Assembly: GCA_016794625.1 (NCBI GenBank)
Contig: JAEUGY010000023.1
Coordinates: 59,080-123,079, forward strand
Length of the DNA stretch: 64,000 nucleotides
Source of the DNA: Opitutaceae bacterium
GTDB taxonomy: Bacteria; Verrucomicrobiota; Verrucomicrobiia; Opitutales; Opitutaceae
Direction: 5' to 3'
A program made the position numbers and the translations under genes. Shown piece by piece: positions 63,945 through 64,000 of this stretch; within the stretch, counting starts at the first letter, position 1, and each line of letters opens with the position of its first letter. The notes beneath the pieces are model-generated. The model made no database searches and had not been told where the DNA came from. It saw only the letters and a list, made by a program, of their open reading frames with translations.

Positions 63945-64000
63945 GTAGCGGGAGGGGAAAGAAGGAAGCTCCCAACAGGAAGTGCAAGCGCTTTTTTTGA

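Overview
The window looks like a GC-rich chromosome segment of a Verrucomicrobiota bacterium, most like the Opitutales. This is inferred from the protein families (nusA-infB-rbfA-DHH-truB-ribF order, secreted CHRD protein with a C-terminal repeat style common in that phylum, ResB-CcsA cytochrome c assembly, CheB-CheR fusions) and was not tested by any search. Genes are densely packed, often with ATGA/GTGA stop-start overlaps, and most core genes that can be checked lack an obvious Shine-Dalgarno sequence.

Left core (1-39060). 1-10100: MBL-fold hydrolase and hydroxyisobutyrate-dehydrogenase-like gene; a minus-strand exbB-exbD-membrane protein-SDR-maf-tonB-pseudouridine synthase cluster; leuCD with its own terminator and a divergent LysR gene. 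10100-14840: a complete 5-oxoproline salvage operon (pxpB-pxpC-pxpA-DUF969-DUF979-pcp). 14900-25600: TPR protein, purple-acid-phosphatase-like enzyme, CHRD protein, lipoprotein-resB-ccsA operon, recN, polytopic mannosyltransferase-like protein. 25660-28820: small envelope proteins and a sensor kinase. 29067-36500: tRNA-Val and the translation operon nusA-infB-rbfA-nrnA-truB-ribF; an intrinsic terminator lies inside the nusA leader, downstream of a plausible promoter, which suggests attenuation. 36515-39019: DUF2851, an SPFH protein and a small membrane protein.

Mobile element (39061-57934, about 18.8 kb). It is inserted in a tRNA-Ser(UGA) gene and bounded by a perfect 39-bp direct repeat that runs exactly from tRNA nucleotide 1 to the end of the anticodon loop. 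The intact tRNA lies at the right end, so the element restored the 5' half of the gene and also supplies its promoter. A tyrosine integrase sits next to it. Leftward from there runs an almost continuous coupled gene train: excisionase-like HTH, two small proteins, CHC2/Toprim primase, P-loop ATPase, a small protein, a coiled-coil protein, one 2957-residue multidomain 'polyvalent' protein (RadC/JAB, zincin-like motif, coiled coils, hydrophobic C-terminal region) that takes 47 percent of the element, a Cys-rich 76-residue protein, a hypothetical gene and an HTH gene. A HEPN-like cargo gene lies beside attL. No terminase, portal, capsid or tail gene is recognisable. A satellite-like element carrying its own ejection-type protein is the most interesting hypothesis here; a deleted prophage is the main alternative.

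Right core (57984-64000). A CheB-CheR-PAS fusion gene split by a frameshift at an 11-C tract, a PAS histidine kinase of the NarX/DesK type, a stand-alone CheB and a tRNA-Arg(ACG). Together these look like an atypical chemosensory/two-component cluster without visible receptors.
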